A stretch of 64,000 nt of DNA from Anastatus disparis (GCA_017163975.1 JAFFSR010000343.1:5278001-5342000), one strand, 5' to 3'; positions 1 to 10,990 are shown, numbered from the stretch's first letter. Translations and numbers: made by a program. Notes: a model not told the origin generated them from the sequence alone.

Positions 1-1
1 T

Positions 2-787
2 AAAAGACTCGGTTTACTAGATATTTATGAGCACGAATTGCAGCTTAAGGACGTTAAACCATTCTTCATCAAACCTTATCCTATTCCAATAAATTATAAA
101 GAAAAGGTAGAAAAAGAAGTCGAAAGAATGCTTGAATTAAAAATTATCAGACGATCAACGAGTCCTTACATCAACCCATTGGTTACTGTGATAAAAAAGG
201 ATGGCTCAGTTAGATTATGCCTAGATGCTAGGAAACTTAATGAAAAGCTCATTAAGGATCACGAATCGCCACCAGGAATTGAGGAAATATTTCAAAGATG
301 CCAAGACATAAAATATATGTCAAACTTTGATTTAACTAGCAGTTTTTGGCAGATAGGTTTACATGAAAACAGCAAAAAATACACTGCGTTCATGGTAAAT
401 AACAAGGTGTACGAATTCAATATGGTACCTTTCGGTACATCAACCAGTAGTGCCGCTCTTATAAAGAGTTTGGACTTAGCTATAGGTGATTTACACCATT
501 CAGTTATAGCATTTGTTGATGATTTATTGTGTATTTCACAGAGCTTTGAACAGCACCTAGAACATTTAGAAGAACTATTCAAAAAATTGGAAAAACACAA
601 TTTAAGATTGAATTTCAAAAAATCAAATTTTGTACAGAAAGAAGTACAATTTTTGGGTCACATCTTATCAGCAGAAGGGCTTAAACCTCAACCTGAAAAG
701 ATTCAAGCAATAAAAGATTTTAAGAGACCTATTAATAAAAAACAATTGCAAAGTTTTCTAGGTTTCGTAAATTTTTATACAAAATGA
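2..787 (+). pseudogene. pol: Ty3/gypsy reverse transcriptase (partial, decayed)
   Basis: This is the reverse transcriptase part of a Ty3/gypsy pol gene, which copies element RNA into DNA. The frame is open from the window edge, so the 5' part lies outside. Visible marks are the substrate-loop region (STSPYINPLVTVIKKDGS), motif A with the catalytic Asp in NFDLTSSFWQI, and the metal-binding box VIAFVDDLL, followed by the FLGHILSAEGL thumb-proximal motif. The frame ends with TGA directly after FVNFYTK, where related elements continue toward RNase H, so this copy cannot make a full polyprotein. RNase H and integrase follow on the same strand, as expected for gypsy order RT-RH-IN. Family assignment is firm; the clade (Osvaldo-like is possible) is inference. 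Confidence 0.9.
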
Positions 788-859
788 AACTATTCCATTA
801 TTAGAATTATTATAGAAAGAAAATAGTTTCATATAGAAGGTAGAGCAAGAAAATGCATT

Positions 860-1300
860 TAATAAAATAAAAGAATTATTTATAAAAAATATAATGCTGA
901 AATTTGCAGATCCTAGAAAGCCATACGTTCTGACTACAGACGCAAGTGATTATGCTGTAGGAGCAGTATTAAGTCAAAAGAATGAACTAGATGAAGAAGA
1001 GGTCATTACCTTTATATCAAGAACATTAAAAGGATCTGAAGTAAATTATTTCACTACAGAAAAAGAGATGCTGGCAGTAGTATGGGCCCTAGATAAATTA
1101 AGTACATATTTACTAGGAGTAAAGAAAATAATCTTAAAAACAGATCATGAAGCATTAATTTTTTTAAGAACATGTGAATTCTCGAATGCTAGATTAAGAA
1201 GATGAAATCTAGCAATTCAAGACTATAATATAAATTTAGAATATGTACCAGGTACAAAGAATATCATTGCAGATTTTTTAAGTAGATGTGATGCTATTAA
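860..1300 (+). pseudogene. pol: Ty3/gypsy RNase H domain (decayed)
   Basis: This is the RNase H domain that removes RNA from the RNA:DNA hybrid. The acidic residues of the fold are present: TDASDYAVGAVLS (first Asp), TTEKEMLAVVWAL (Glu) and LKTDHEALIF (second Asp). A TGA at about 1203-1205, where related proteins carry Trp in the RRW motif, interrupts the frame; the sequence after it still reads through the conserved end (VPGTKNIIADFLSR). It continues the reverse transcriptase frame logically but is separated from it by a stop and a short frame loss around 785-890. Confidence 0.88.
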
Positions 1301-1364
1301 AACAGATAATGAAATAATCATATCTAGTTTATTAGCAAAAAATCCATCGAAAGAATTAAGAAAT

Positions 1365-2468
1365 ATGTTCAATTCCTTAGCAGAATTACAAAATAAGGAC
1401 TCAAGATTAAGAAAAATTATCGAGAGATACCTTAAAAATGAAGAAAAAATAATCAACAGATATAAAATAATAAATAATATTTTATATGTGAAAGCTAGAC
1501 AAGATTACGTTCAGATTGTTTTACCAGATGAAGTAACAATGTGTTTAATTCAAGAGATACACGAAATATATGGACACATTGGATCTAAAAAAATAATTAG
1601 GATGATAAGAGAGGATTTTGCTACACATAAATTAAGAAAAAATGCAACAAGATTCACTTCAACTTGTGATGTATGTCAAAAGAGTAAATATATTAATACA
1701 AAATATAATATTCTATATCAGCCTATAATAGCTGAAAAACCGAACGATTTATTATCAATAGATTTTTATGGACCCTTACTTACATCCAGGGGGGGTACCA
1801 AGTATCTACTGACAACTGTTGATGTATTTAGCAAGTACGTGGTACTATACCCGATAAAAAGAGCAAATACTCCAACAGCCATAAAGAAAATTATTGAAGA
1901 TTATGCAAAAAATTATGGTAAACCCAAGAAGATCATATGTGATCATGGTACTCAATTCACATCTGATGAATGGGTCAATTGTTTAAAAAACAATGATATA
2001 CAATTAGTATATTCATCTGTGAGACACCCACAAAGTAACATTGTGGAAAGAATTCATAGAGAAATAAGGAGATTCTTTAGAATTTTTGTAAAAGAGAATC
2101 ATCAAGGATGGGCAAGATATGTAGAAATTATTCAGAACATTATGAATGAAACACATCATGAAACCACTGAATATACTCCCATTGAATTACACATGAATAA
2201 AAAACCAACTAGATTCTGGAAAAAATGGTTAAGAATAGAGGAAAACCGAGAGAATAATCTAGAAGAAAAAATTTTCTTAGCATATAAAAATATAAAAGAA
2301 AAATTAAACAAGAAAAAAGAAAAATTTAATAAAGATAAAGAGCACTTTCAGTTTAAAATCAATGAAAAGGTTCTTTTAAAAGCAAATTACCTATCAGAAA
2401 GTAGTGAAAAAAAAATTGCAAAGTTTTTTGTGATTTACGAAGGACCGTACATCATAAAAAAATCATAG
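1365..2468 (+). pseudogene. pol: Ty3/gypsy integrase (nearly intact domain)
   Basis: This 367-codon frame carries a complete retroviral-type integrase. It has the HHCC zinc-binding region (HEIYGH near residue 64, CDVC near 105), then the D,D-35-E core: LLSIDFYGPL, IICDHGTQFTS and SNIVERIHREIRRFF, and a basic C-terminal tail. The enzyme inserts element DNA into the host chromosome. The frame stops at 2468 but coding-like sequence with frame changes continues to about 2560. No stop breaks the catalytic core, in contrast with the two upstream pol domains, but without intact RT and RH the copy is not autonomous. Confidence 0.9.
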
Positions 2469-2674
2469 GTCCAGACACCTATATTTTAATGAACGAAAGG
2501 GGGAAAGAAAGAGGAACTTTCCATACTTATCATTTAAAAAAATATTATACGAATTAAGAAAAAAGTAAAATTAATAAACAAGAAATAATACATGGTACAG
2601 AAGTAGTTTATTCCATGGAATCACTAGATAAAAGCTAAAAAATAATAGAGATGTCAGATAATTTTTACTTTTAT

Positions 2675-2872
2675 CTAAGGGGGCTATGTAGACGCAGAAG
2701 CCACGAACGAATTAAAATTTTTTCTATTTAAATAGAATGCATATTAGAAAAAGAAATACAGATTCTAAGAGAAAAAGAATTGTCTAGAATATTCGATTTT
2801 CAAAACAAAAAGAAATCGAATATTCCATAAAATAAATTCAAAAATAAACAGAGAGAGGCAAGTACTATAAAA
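2675..2872 (+). promoter_or_regulatory. Polypurine tract, LTR start and TATA promoter
   Basis: A polypurine tract (AAGGGGGCTA, about 2678) is followed at 2687 by TGTAGACGC, the usual form of a gypsy LTR start, about 200 bases after the end of pol. A TATA box (TATAAAAGG, 2866-2874) lies 180 bases into it. I read this as the start of a 3' LTR with its U3 promoter. The right end of this LTR could not be found. The alternative is that 2687 is a chance purine tract and that the real 3' LTR is the one at 4590. Confidence 0.5.
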
Positions 2873-2940
2873 GGCCCAGCAAAAATAAAAGGAACACCAG
2901 TGTATAAATTAGTAGCCAAAAGAAAAAGAGTTCAAAGGTC

Positions 2941-3748
2941 ATGGCTAGTAAAGTCGACGTGCAAACATATACAGAAGATTTTGGACGTTGCGACGCAGCG
3001 ACGCAAGGAGAAGACGTTCAGTTTTTCCCGAGGACATTACATTGGATAGCAAAGAGGAAAGCAAGTACCAAGACGTATGAAAAGTCCACAAGAAAGCCGA
3101 AAATTGAAAAGGAAAAGCTAAAGAGAAAGAAAACACAGACGAAACCAATAAATACATGGAATGAATGGACCCAATACGATCTTGGTGACTTGGAAGACCG
3201 ACCACCGATGAAAATAATTATACGAAGGAGGGCAAAAAGGAGCCGAGATGAGAACAAGCCATACGATCCGGAGATGCCCGGTACCTCATATGACGAGTAT
3301 GAACCTCAAATAGTGTCATTAAAAAGGTAATGAAATACCTAAAATATTATTTTAATAATAAAATAAAAAGATTTTAATTTGAAAAAGAAAAGAGAAAAAA
3401 TTATAAAATAAATTGAAAAATAGAAAGAAAAGATTAAAGTATTTAGAATAGAGAAAAAATAAAATAAATAGAAGGCAATACTAAGGGAACAAATATTATA
3501 TGTTTCTCATTAGACGCCAAGATGAACTAGAGGACGAGGAACATCAACAAAGAGAGGCAACAGCTAAACGGCAAAAGCAACACGATGAGTGGAAAATGGT
3601 CCAGGACAAATATGAGACTCTATTGGATTTTGCAATACAGGAGATAGAAACAAAAGTAAATAAAAAATTGAGTGAACAAGAACTCAATACATTGCAATTA
3701 AATGTAGAAAGAGAGTTAGACCAATGGGTCAGAGACTTAGTTAAATAA
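2941..3748 (+). CDS. Two-exon gene of unknown function linked to an LTR
   Basis: Two reading frames join across a GT-AG intron (3327-3513, 187 bases): exon 1 is 2941-3326, exon 2 is 3514-3748, and the junction keeps frame, giving 206 residues. The donor reads AAAAAG|GTAATG and the acceptor TTTCTCATTAG|ACG. The first half is strongly basic (RRRAKRSRDE near residue 113), with an acidic N-terminal patch; the second half is charged and looks alpha-helical or coiled-coil. A TATA box lies 75 bases before the ATG and a poly(A) signal 56 bases after the stop. Base composition is less AT-rich than the flanks. I do not recognise the family. It may be an accessory gene of the gypsy element, encoded in or behind its LTR, or an unrelated small gene. 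Confidence 0.5.
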
Positions 3749-3803
3749 AAGGAAAAGAAAAAACTTTTCTAGTTAAAATATATTCTATTTTATTGTAGAT
3801 AGA

Positions 3804-3840
3804 AATAAACCTCCTCTCTGTTTTATTGTTTTATGTGTGT
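3804..3840 (+). terminator. Poly(A) signal with GT-rich downstream element
   Basis: AATAAA at 3804-3809 is followed within 30 bases by a T/GT-rich stretch (TGTTTTATTGTTTTATGTGTG), the normal layout of an animal cleavage and polyadenylation site. It closes the two-exon gene just upstream and would also serve an LTR transcript. Confidence 0.5.
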
Positions 3841-4580
3841 CCAAATCTGTAAATGTAAAAATAAAAATAAAAAGAAAACGATCAACGAGACATCCAGTGG
3901 GAAGCTGAAAGAATAAGAAAAAAATAAATCTAATTTAGTTAAATTTTTATTATTACTATTATTATTAATTAATGTTAAAATATTAACGTTTTTATCTTTT
4001 CAAGTAAAATTTTTATAATTTTAATTTGTTAAATATTCTAATTGTTTATTTTATTAAATATAATTAATTGATTTTATTTTAATTTTAAATACACTAAATA
4101 ACTTTAAAGAGTTTAAATTCATTACTTAAGAATAAGAAAAATAAAACAAAAAGAAAAAGAAAAAAATAATAAATAGACTAGACATTTAAATGCGATCGAG
4201 TGTTTGTGTTTACAAACGCTGGCCATGTGGCTCAGTATGAAAACAATAAACACAAGCACGCGACCAGCCGTCAAACGAGGGTTTTTAATCTTCTAAGAAA
4301 TAACGAGCATGCAAAGCCGTTTAAATGTAACTATTTAAAATATATAGAAAATATTTATGTTTCGAAAAAATTTAAATGTATTTAAATTACTATGTGAATA
4401 TAATTGAATGTTGAGTTTATACAATTTAAGATTGTTTTTATTAATAATTAAGATTTATTAAAATAATAAATACAAACATTCACTTATATAACGTCAAATT
4501 TGTTTAGAGATAGAATTTAAAATCTTTACATGTTCTTAATTAAACGATACTTAGTAGGTAAACGATTTTCAATTCTATCT
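3841..4580. other. AT-rich stretch without a recognisable gene
   Basis: The sequence is mostly A/T runs. A short less AT-rich island at 4190-4330 gives a 61-codon frame starting at 4200, but it has no recognisable motif and no support beyond its length. Confidence 0.4.
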
Positions 4581-4748
4581 GGGGGGCTATGTAACGGCTC
4601 ATATTAATTTGTTACAAATTAATTTTATTTAATAAAGAATAGGTCAAAAGAATGAATATATTTAAATAAAAAATAAAAATAATTTGAAAATAATAAGTTT
4701 AAATTAGAGCATCCAGATTACCGATCTAGACCGGTAATGAAGATAACT

Positions 4749-4779
<31 letters not shown>

Positions 4780-5974
4780 GATATAAGAAAATAAATAGAA
4801 AAATAGAATGTTCTGTTTCCTTTAATAAAAACATAATTAATCTCTTATTGTTAATTACAAAATATAAACGTAAAAAAAAAACAGAACATTTCATTCCTAT
4901 AATATGTATAAAAGAAAAAAGATTATTATGGTAAGAATTAAAATAGAAAAGATGAACTTTTTTAAATAATAAACAAAATAATTGATAAATTAAAGATTAA
5001 AATTATGTTAGCAAACAAATACTTTAACTACAAAAAATTATAGGAAATAAAATGTTTTCTTCGAAAGCATTCTACTTCTTATTTAAAAAACGAATGTTCC
5101 ATATCTCTTAATACTATCAATATTAAATTGGTAATAATAAATAAAATAAAATATAATTGTTATGATTAAGGGAGCATTCCTTTTTTATAATAATAACCTT
5201 TGATGACTATGAGAGAAATATAATGTTATTTTTATCAATATTTTAAATTAAATAATAAATAATAAATCAAAGTTATAGAACATTCTATTTCTCTTATAGA
5301 ACATCATCGAAGGTACATCAAATGGTATAAAAAGGCCTGCGACGAGCCAAGAGGGATCATTCGATCTTATACCGTCAAAGGCATAAGACCTTAGCACTCT
5401 GTGTTAAAATTTACATCATATTGTTAAATGTATAAAATATAAATTTCTTCAATCAATAAAAGACAAAAGATTCAAGTTTAAATGAGACTATGTTGCAGTT
5501 CATTTAGAATAGTACAACTCATCTCATTTCATACATTATTTGTCATAGAATAAGTAAATAAATTAATTATCGCACATTGAAAAGTATTGCACTTGGATAT
5601 GTCGTCGATAATAATTTATTTAGTCATATGTCATTAAATAAAAGTGTTATTTATCGCACATTTAAGAGTATTGCACTCAAAGATGTCGTCGATTTAAACA
5701 CTTTTCTGCATTTTTCATATAATAAAAAAGTTCATTATCGCACTCTTTAGAGTATTGCACTCAACGGAGTCGTCGATAATAACTTTTAACAATATTACCC
5801 TCTCCTCCACACGTAAAGAAAATTATAAACTATCGCATCTCCAAGAGTATTGCACTGGAGGAGATCGTCGATAAATATAATTTTCTTTGATAATATTGTT
5901 GTATGCACCTTGTATATGCATGTAATAGATTTAATTAATGAAGTACATTTAAATTCGGTAATTAGAATATTACC
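4581..5974 (+). mobile_element. Probable LTR (LTR-A) with promoter, poly(A) signal and hairpin array
   Basis: A polypurine tract (GGGGGGCTA, 4581-4589) is followed by TGTAACGG at 4590. A TATA box (TATAAAAA) is at 5326-5333 and a poly(A) signal (AATAAA) at 5455-5460, giving a U3-R-U5 order. Four tandem hairpins occupy 5555-5888. A primer-binding-site-like sequence (TGGTGACCGTGA, 5975-5986) lies just past a weak end (ATTAC). The offsets of TATA (736) and AATAAA (865) from the LTR start nearly match those of LTR-B at 18245. Having both a polypurine tract before and a primer site after one LTR suggests a rearranged or tandem element. The right boundary is inferred. Confidence 0.5.
5555..5888 (+). 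ncRNA. Array of four covarying RNA hairpins (array A)
   Basis: Four hairpins lie at 5555-5622, 5640-5705, 5726-5787 and 5815-5888, separated by 17-27 bases. Each has the fixed elements TATCGCA, GTATTGCACT and TCGTCGAT. Around them the bases differ but still pair: basal stems TAAATAAATTA/TAATTTATTTA, AAAAGTGTT/AACACTTTT, AAAAGTT/AACTTTT, AAAGAAAATTATA/TATAATTTTCTTT; middle stems ACAT/ATGT, ACAT/ATGT, ACTC/GAGT, ATCTCC/GGAGAT; apical stems AAGT/ACTT or GAGT/ACTC closing a five-base ATTGC loop. Such compensating change shows selection on structure, at least before duplication ended. The array sits near the 3' end of LTR-A, so the transcript leader would carry it. Function is unknown; packaging, dimerisation or reverse-transcription control are guesses. 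Confidence 0.65.
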
Positions 5975-5986
5975 TGGTGACCGTGA

Positions 5987-6860
5987 AAAAAGTCAAGCCC
6001 GCTTCAAAATGAATAAAACAGTTTACTTTTTGTTATTTAGACTACAAAATATTCAAGTAGAATCAAGGTTAAGATACACCGAAAAAAAAATTGTATATAT
6101 GTGTGTATATCTAAACATACTGACTGTAATATAGATTTCTAAATAACTTTAAGAAATAATAAAGTATTAAATTGCTTTTATACTTTTGAATTAGTGTACG
6201 AATTATTACCTAATAGTTAAAAATACTTGAATTCATTGCTACATAATGCTCGCTTGCTTTCTTTCTCTCTCGCACTCGCACGCCGCTTCTTCCACGCACT
6301 CAAATATTCGCTAGCGCGCAAGTCCACTACTCTGTGCGCCAACACACTACAGCCGCCACAATTTTAATGAAATTTTTATTAATTTTTTATGAATTATTGC
6401 ATTGTTGCGCAAACTTTTTACCGGGAATAAGAACAAATCATACATTCACCTCGAGAGAGAAGTCAACCATCAATTGTTCGCGTATTCACTCTCCTCGCTC
6501 TACTCGGGGAGGGGGGAGAGGCAAACCACACGCGAGCATTTAATGGTAAACTTCTCTCCCTTGGTTAATAATGTACTATATTAATTTTAAATTTTTTGGA
6601 AATTTTAATTTTACACTATTTTCATAATTTGGTACACTAAACTTCATCTTTTATTAAAAAAAAAAAGTTTTTGTAGTCACTAAGTCGTAAGTTCATAATA
6701 AAAGTTATGTTCTGTAATCAAAACATTGACAACTAAACATATACATAGATATATTCTGAATGATAATAATATATCTATGTATATACGCCGCAATGACAGA
6801 TGTTGCTCGTAATGCTGCCCTCTCACGGTTTAGATTGCTCATTAATTATCCTAATATGTA

Positions 6861-6915
<55 letters not shown>

Positions 6916-7068
6916 AGCGTACCTGTTTCAATTGAAATTCCCTTTTAGTCACATGTCCTATTTGGTTTTATATCCCTTTTGGTTGAATACCTTTCGGTAC
7001 CTGATATAATGAACCCTAGCTTCTACGTATCTTCAACTATTAAAAAGAATTATAAAAAACTAACTAAA
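5987..7068. other. No supported gene; GC-rich island and TA microsatellite
   Basis: A 94-codon frame at 5850-6134 overlaps the last hairpin and has no recognisable motif. A CT-rich, less AT-rich island spans 6240-6560 and resembles insect 5' flanking or leader DNA, with no clear TATA box or gene after it. A TA microsatellite fills about 6872-6914. Confidence 0.35.
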
Positions 7069-7746
7069 AGAGTAACCCTTGTTTGGGTCACAGATCTCGC
7101 TGTAACTTGTGGATATGTTTTTATATATAAAATCATGAAAAAAGCCGCGAGCATTCAGTTTAACGACCGATCATTCCAAGAATATGAGTTATTTTGTTCA
7201 ATTTCTTTGAAAAATCATTGTGCATAATATTGAATATTACTCCCCAATAGGAGCTTCCAAGTTCATTCTACAAAATCCTAGTAAAAGTTGAGATGAAATC
7301 TTTGTGATTAAAAAAAAAAACTTGTTTAGAAAGCTCAACCCGTTCAAAAGTTATGGGGAAATAAAAATTAATATAAAAATTGTTATAAAAATTAGAATAA
7401 AATTAAACTTAAATTTTCATTATATTATTCTGCTGATTTTTTTCATGTTTTTCATTTCGCTATAATTTTTGAACAGGTTGAGCTATTTAAACACGTTTTT
7501 TTTTTTAATCAAAAAGATTTTATCTCAACTTTTACTATAATTTTGCAGAATGAACTTGAAAGCTCCCATTGGGGAGTAATATTCAATATTATAAACAATG
7601 ATTTTTCAAAGAAATTGAACAAAATAGCTCTTAATCTTGGAATGATCGAGCGTTGACCGAAAGCCCGCAGCTTTTTTCTTGATTTTATGTATAAAAACAT
7701 TTCCCCAAGTTACAACAAGATCAGTGACCCAAACAAGGGTTACTCT
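7069..7746. mobile_element. Fold-back MITE, family AGAGTAACCC
   Basis: The left end reads AGAGTAACCCTTGTTTGGGTCAC and is matched in inverted orientation at the right end, finishing about 7746. The arms stay complementary inward for roughly 300 bases each (for example GTTCATTCTACAAAATC on the left against GATTTTGCAGAATGAAC-like sequence on the right). No transposase is present. It ends about 70 bases before the furin-like exon. No target duplication was assigned. Confidence 0.7.
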
Positions 7747-7814
7747 CCTAGTAAGTTAAAAAGAAAGAAATTTATAGTTGTTCAAAACAGTGTATTAAAG
7801 TTAAATATCTATAG

Positions 7815-7987
7815 GTGTTCGAATGTTAGATGGACCTGTAAATGATGCAGTGGAAGCGCGTGCATTGGGTTTGAATCCAGATCACATTGATATTTACAGT
7901 GCTTCATGGGGTCCAGAGGACGATGGAAAAACAGTAGATGGACCTGGCCCGTTGGCTCGACGTGCATTTATTTATGGTGTAACTAGC
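7815..7987 (+). CDS. Furin-like proprotein convertase, single internal exon
   Basis: This 173-bp exon encodes part of the subtilisin-like catalytic domain of a furin/PCSK serine endoprotease, which cleaves proproteins after basic residues in the secretory pathway. The acceptor is TATCTATAG|GT and the donor AGC|GTAAGTA; the exon starts with two bases of a split Gly codon and ends in phase 0. Diagnostic residues are [15 protein letters not shown] and [18 protein letters not shown], followed by [13 protein letters not shown], which recalls the Drosophila Furin-2 type. None of the catalytic Asp, His, Asn or Ser lies in this exon. I found neither the preceding nor the following exon, so either the introns are very long or this is an isolated exon copy. 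The sequence itself shows no defect. Confidence 0.9.
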
Positions 7988-8126
7988 GTAAGTACATACT
8001 TTTTACATTTTTATTTTCATTTCTAGTTATATTCTTACTTATAAGGTGAGTTAAATAAAAACAAGTCACACTTGAAATTTTGTTGAAAGGAGTTTTGTAA
8101 AAATATAATTTTTACAGAAATTTTAA

Positions 8127-8841
8127 GGTATCAAGCCTGAGTTAAAGTCTAAGAAAAAATTAAATTTAAATGTAATCATAAATTTTTATTTCGTATAATA
8201 TTAATTATTAAAACATTTTTTTACCTTAAATATATATTAAATATAAGGTTTAATCCATGAATAATTTCAAAAGAACGTTCGGTGGTTAAAATCCTTTTCT
8301 CTTGTCGATGAATTGATTTTTTCAGTTTTTGTAATTGCCGCAGGATTTCTTAGCCAATTTTCAACCAATCGACTTCAAAATTTGCAGAGATCTTTAATTT
8401 ATATATCTTCATAAGTTTATTGACCTGGAATTTTGATAAGACGAGCTTAAGTGAATGTTGAACAAAATTACTCACATAAAATTTAAAAAAATACCTATTT
8501 TTAAAAAATATTTTCATCTTTTTCAAACCAAACTTTTTTAATTCATTTTTTTTAGAAAACTGAAACAATAAACTTGTAAAGATATATAAATTGAAGATTT
8601 CTGCAAATTTTGAAGTCAATTTGTTGAAAATTGACTGAGAAATTCTACGGCAACTAAAAAAATAGACAAAATTAATTCATCGACATCGAATGAGGTCTTT
8701 TTAAATTATTTATAGATTAAAGTCTCATATTTAACATATATTTAAAATAAAAAAAAGTTTCATCAATTGATATTATAAAAAAAAATTTATCATTACATTT
8801 CAGTTAAATTTTTTTTCAGACTTTAACTCAGACCTGATACC
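8127..8841. mobile_element. Fold-back MITE, family GGTATCA, copy 1
   Basis: The element begins GGTATCAAGCCTGAG and ends with the inverse CTGATACC, flanked on both sides by TTAA (8123-8126 and 8842-8845), the target duplication. The arms are inverted repeats of about 290 bases with a spacer near 8420-8560. There is no coding capacity. Copies 2 and 3 are at 41047-41787 and 44789-45519. TTAA targets point to a piggyBac- or Kolobok-type transposase as the source, which is inference. Confidence 0.8.
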
Positions 8842-8945
8842 TTAAGATTAAAAAAATACAGTATATGCTAAATTTTGATTTAAATTTGGAATTTTCTTTT
8901 AATAGCAGAAATAGAAAGAGAATAAAATTTTATGTCACTCGTCAT

Positions 8946-9616
8946 GTTTAGTGTGACGCGTGGCTAATGGGTAGCATCTGCGCTTTTCGTCCAATAGTCC
9001 ACGGTTTGATTTTCGATACCGTCGCTATATTTAAAGAATTTTTCCTGAATATTTTCCCCGTTATAAATGGCGCCCAACATAAATAACCCACAGCAAGTCA
9101 TTTAAAATTGGTTTTACGTACCATGATCCAGTCTATGGTTTTAATGTATGGTAAAAGTAAAAAGTAGAATCTCGTAAAAAGTATACTTCCGTCCACCATA
9201 TCACAACCCTGAGGGATTCCCATCATGTAATACTGTGTGGTGTTCGATCGTAAGAAGGATTGCAACTCTATAAAAAAGAGGCAGTTTGCATATGCGGATG
9301 CGGTACAGCCTTAGCATCGTGTAAGACGGTTTGAGTGCCAAAAGTTGACCTCAAACGTGAAATGTGCAGACTGTATCTCTCCTTAGATAATGAATTATCT
9401 AAGAATCTTTTTGATTCAAGATAATAAGTGTAGCAAGAGTGCGCCTCTATGGTAAGATTATGTTCCAAATCGCTGAAAGACTGGTGACATCTGGGGTGTG
9501 AGGTGTAACGGATATGTGTTCAGACTTGTCAGCGTAATGAAAAGGATTCTTATTACCAGCAAAGAATCATTAATAGTGTACTAACACTCATCGCGTTTAG
9601 TGCAACGCGTGGCTAA
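8946..9616 (+). mobile_element. tRNA-derived SINE-like unit
   Basis: A RNA polymerase III promoter-like pair is visible: an A box TGGCTAATGGGTAGC (8961-8975) and a B box GGTTTGATTTTC (9003-9014, close to GGTTCGATTCC), 40 bases apart as in a tRNA. The head sequence GTTTAGTGYRACGCGTGGCTAA occurs at 8946 and again at 9595, so the unit is bounded by, or tandem with, a second head. The body between is not recognised and has no clear poly(A) tail. Confidence 0.4.
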
Positions 9617-9624
9617 AACTATGC

Positions 9625-10477
9625 CAAGAAAACCAATTTTCAATAGCTTCCACACTAGTTCATCAAAAAAATAAACTGTATGGAAAATTTAAAGAAAATC
9701 CATTGATTACTTCTCGAGATTTAATTGACTAAATAAATACATTTTTTTCAAAAATTTCAAAATGTTCTAAAATTAAATATACGATAAGGAAATCAATTTT
9801 TAGAAGTTTATTTTATTTTGGGGATCAAAAATCATTTCCGTGCACATTTTTAAGCAGTTATTGGATAGTTTACAAAATTACCAAAAAAATTAAAAATAAT
9901 TTTTTTTTTTTTTTTTTTAATGACTCTGAAAACCGATTCTCAATAGCTTCCTATCAAATTAGACAGAGAAATAAATTTTATGTGAAATTTAAGGCAGATT
10001 TATCGAGTAGTTTTAGAGATTCAATTGAAACATTTTTTTCACAAATACAAAATGTTTAAAAATTAAAACTGCGTTGAGAAAATTAGTTTCTAAAAGTTCT
10101 TTTTATTTCAGTAATAATAAATAATTTTCGTGAAAATTTTTAATTAAATTCATTGAGTAGTTTACGTATAATATCAAAAAAATGAAAAATATAAAATTTA
10201 AAAAAATTTTTTAAATTGCTATTTTATTAAAACTACACAAAAAAATCCAATTTTTAATAGCTACCGCACTAGTTATTCAAGAAAATAAATTGTATGGAAA
10301 ATTTGAAGCAAACCCATTGATTACATTTCAAGATTTAATTGATCAAATAAATACAAACACTTTTGCTTTTTCATAGAGAAAGCATTGTATTGATAAAAAA
10401 ATTATTTTTCTATTTTTTCACTAATTTGTGCATATTTGTACTCAGGAAGTCGAAAAAAGTGGTTTTTAGAAAATGTC

Positions 10478-10512
<35 letters not shown>

Positions 10513-10990
10513 TCATTTACTGAATTGGATCTCGAAAACTACTTGACGGATATGCTTTAAATTTCGCATACAATTTATTTTTTTGTCCAACTCGTGCAGA
10601 AAATATTTAGAATTGGTTTCCTTAGCGTTGTTTTAATTTCAAAACCATTTTAAAAATATTTTAAAAAATTTCGATTTTTTATTTTTTTTAGATTTTACGC
10701 AAACTACTTGATGAAAAAAGGAAAACTTTTGAAAACTAATTTTCTTAGCTTTAATTATAGAGAATTTTTTAATTTTTGAAAAAATGGTTTGTATTTAGTT
10801 AGTAAATTAGATCTTGTGAACTACTCGATGGATTTGCTTCCAGTTTTGCATACAATTAATTTTTTTGTCTGACTGGGGGAGGGGGGAAGCTATTAAAAAT
10901 TGGTTTTCTTAGCGTAATTTTAATTTTAGAGCCATTTAAAAAATATTTTAAAAATTAGGATTTCTCATTTTTCTAGTATTTTACGTAAAC
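9625..10990. repeat. Direct and inverted 300-bp sub-repeats forming a fold-back
   Basis: A motif near AAAACCAATTTTCAATAGCTTCC followed by a segment with CTAGTT and TGTATGGAAAAT recurs in direct orientation at about 9628, 9930 and 10238, then in inverted orientation at about 10530-10640 and 10800-10930. The whole can fold back on itself. A GT microsatellite lies at 10486-10510 and a T run at 9901-9918. Several short frames here are by-products of the repeats. No gene is supported. Confidence 0.55.

Noticed and set aside
5555..5888. The hairpins contain UAUUGCAC, the seed of the miR-92/25/310 microRNA family, suggesting a microRNA cluster.
   Set aside because: The seed lies in the five-base terminal loop, leaving no room for a Dicer-cut loop between two 22-base arms. 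The match is short and likely chance.
5555..5888. Regular repeats with spacers, as in a CRISPR array.
   Set aside because: The units are variable hairpins, not identical repeats, there are no cas genes, and the genome is an insect's.
9065..9082. TGGCGCCCAAC at 9068 resembles a retrotransposon primer-binding site.
   Set aside because: No LTR end lies before it and no gag after it; it is within the SINE-like unit, so chance or a relic is more likely.
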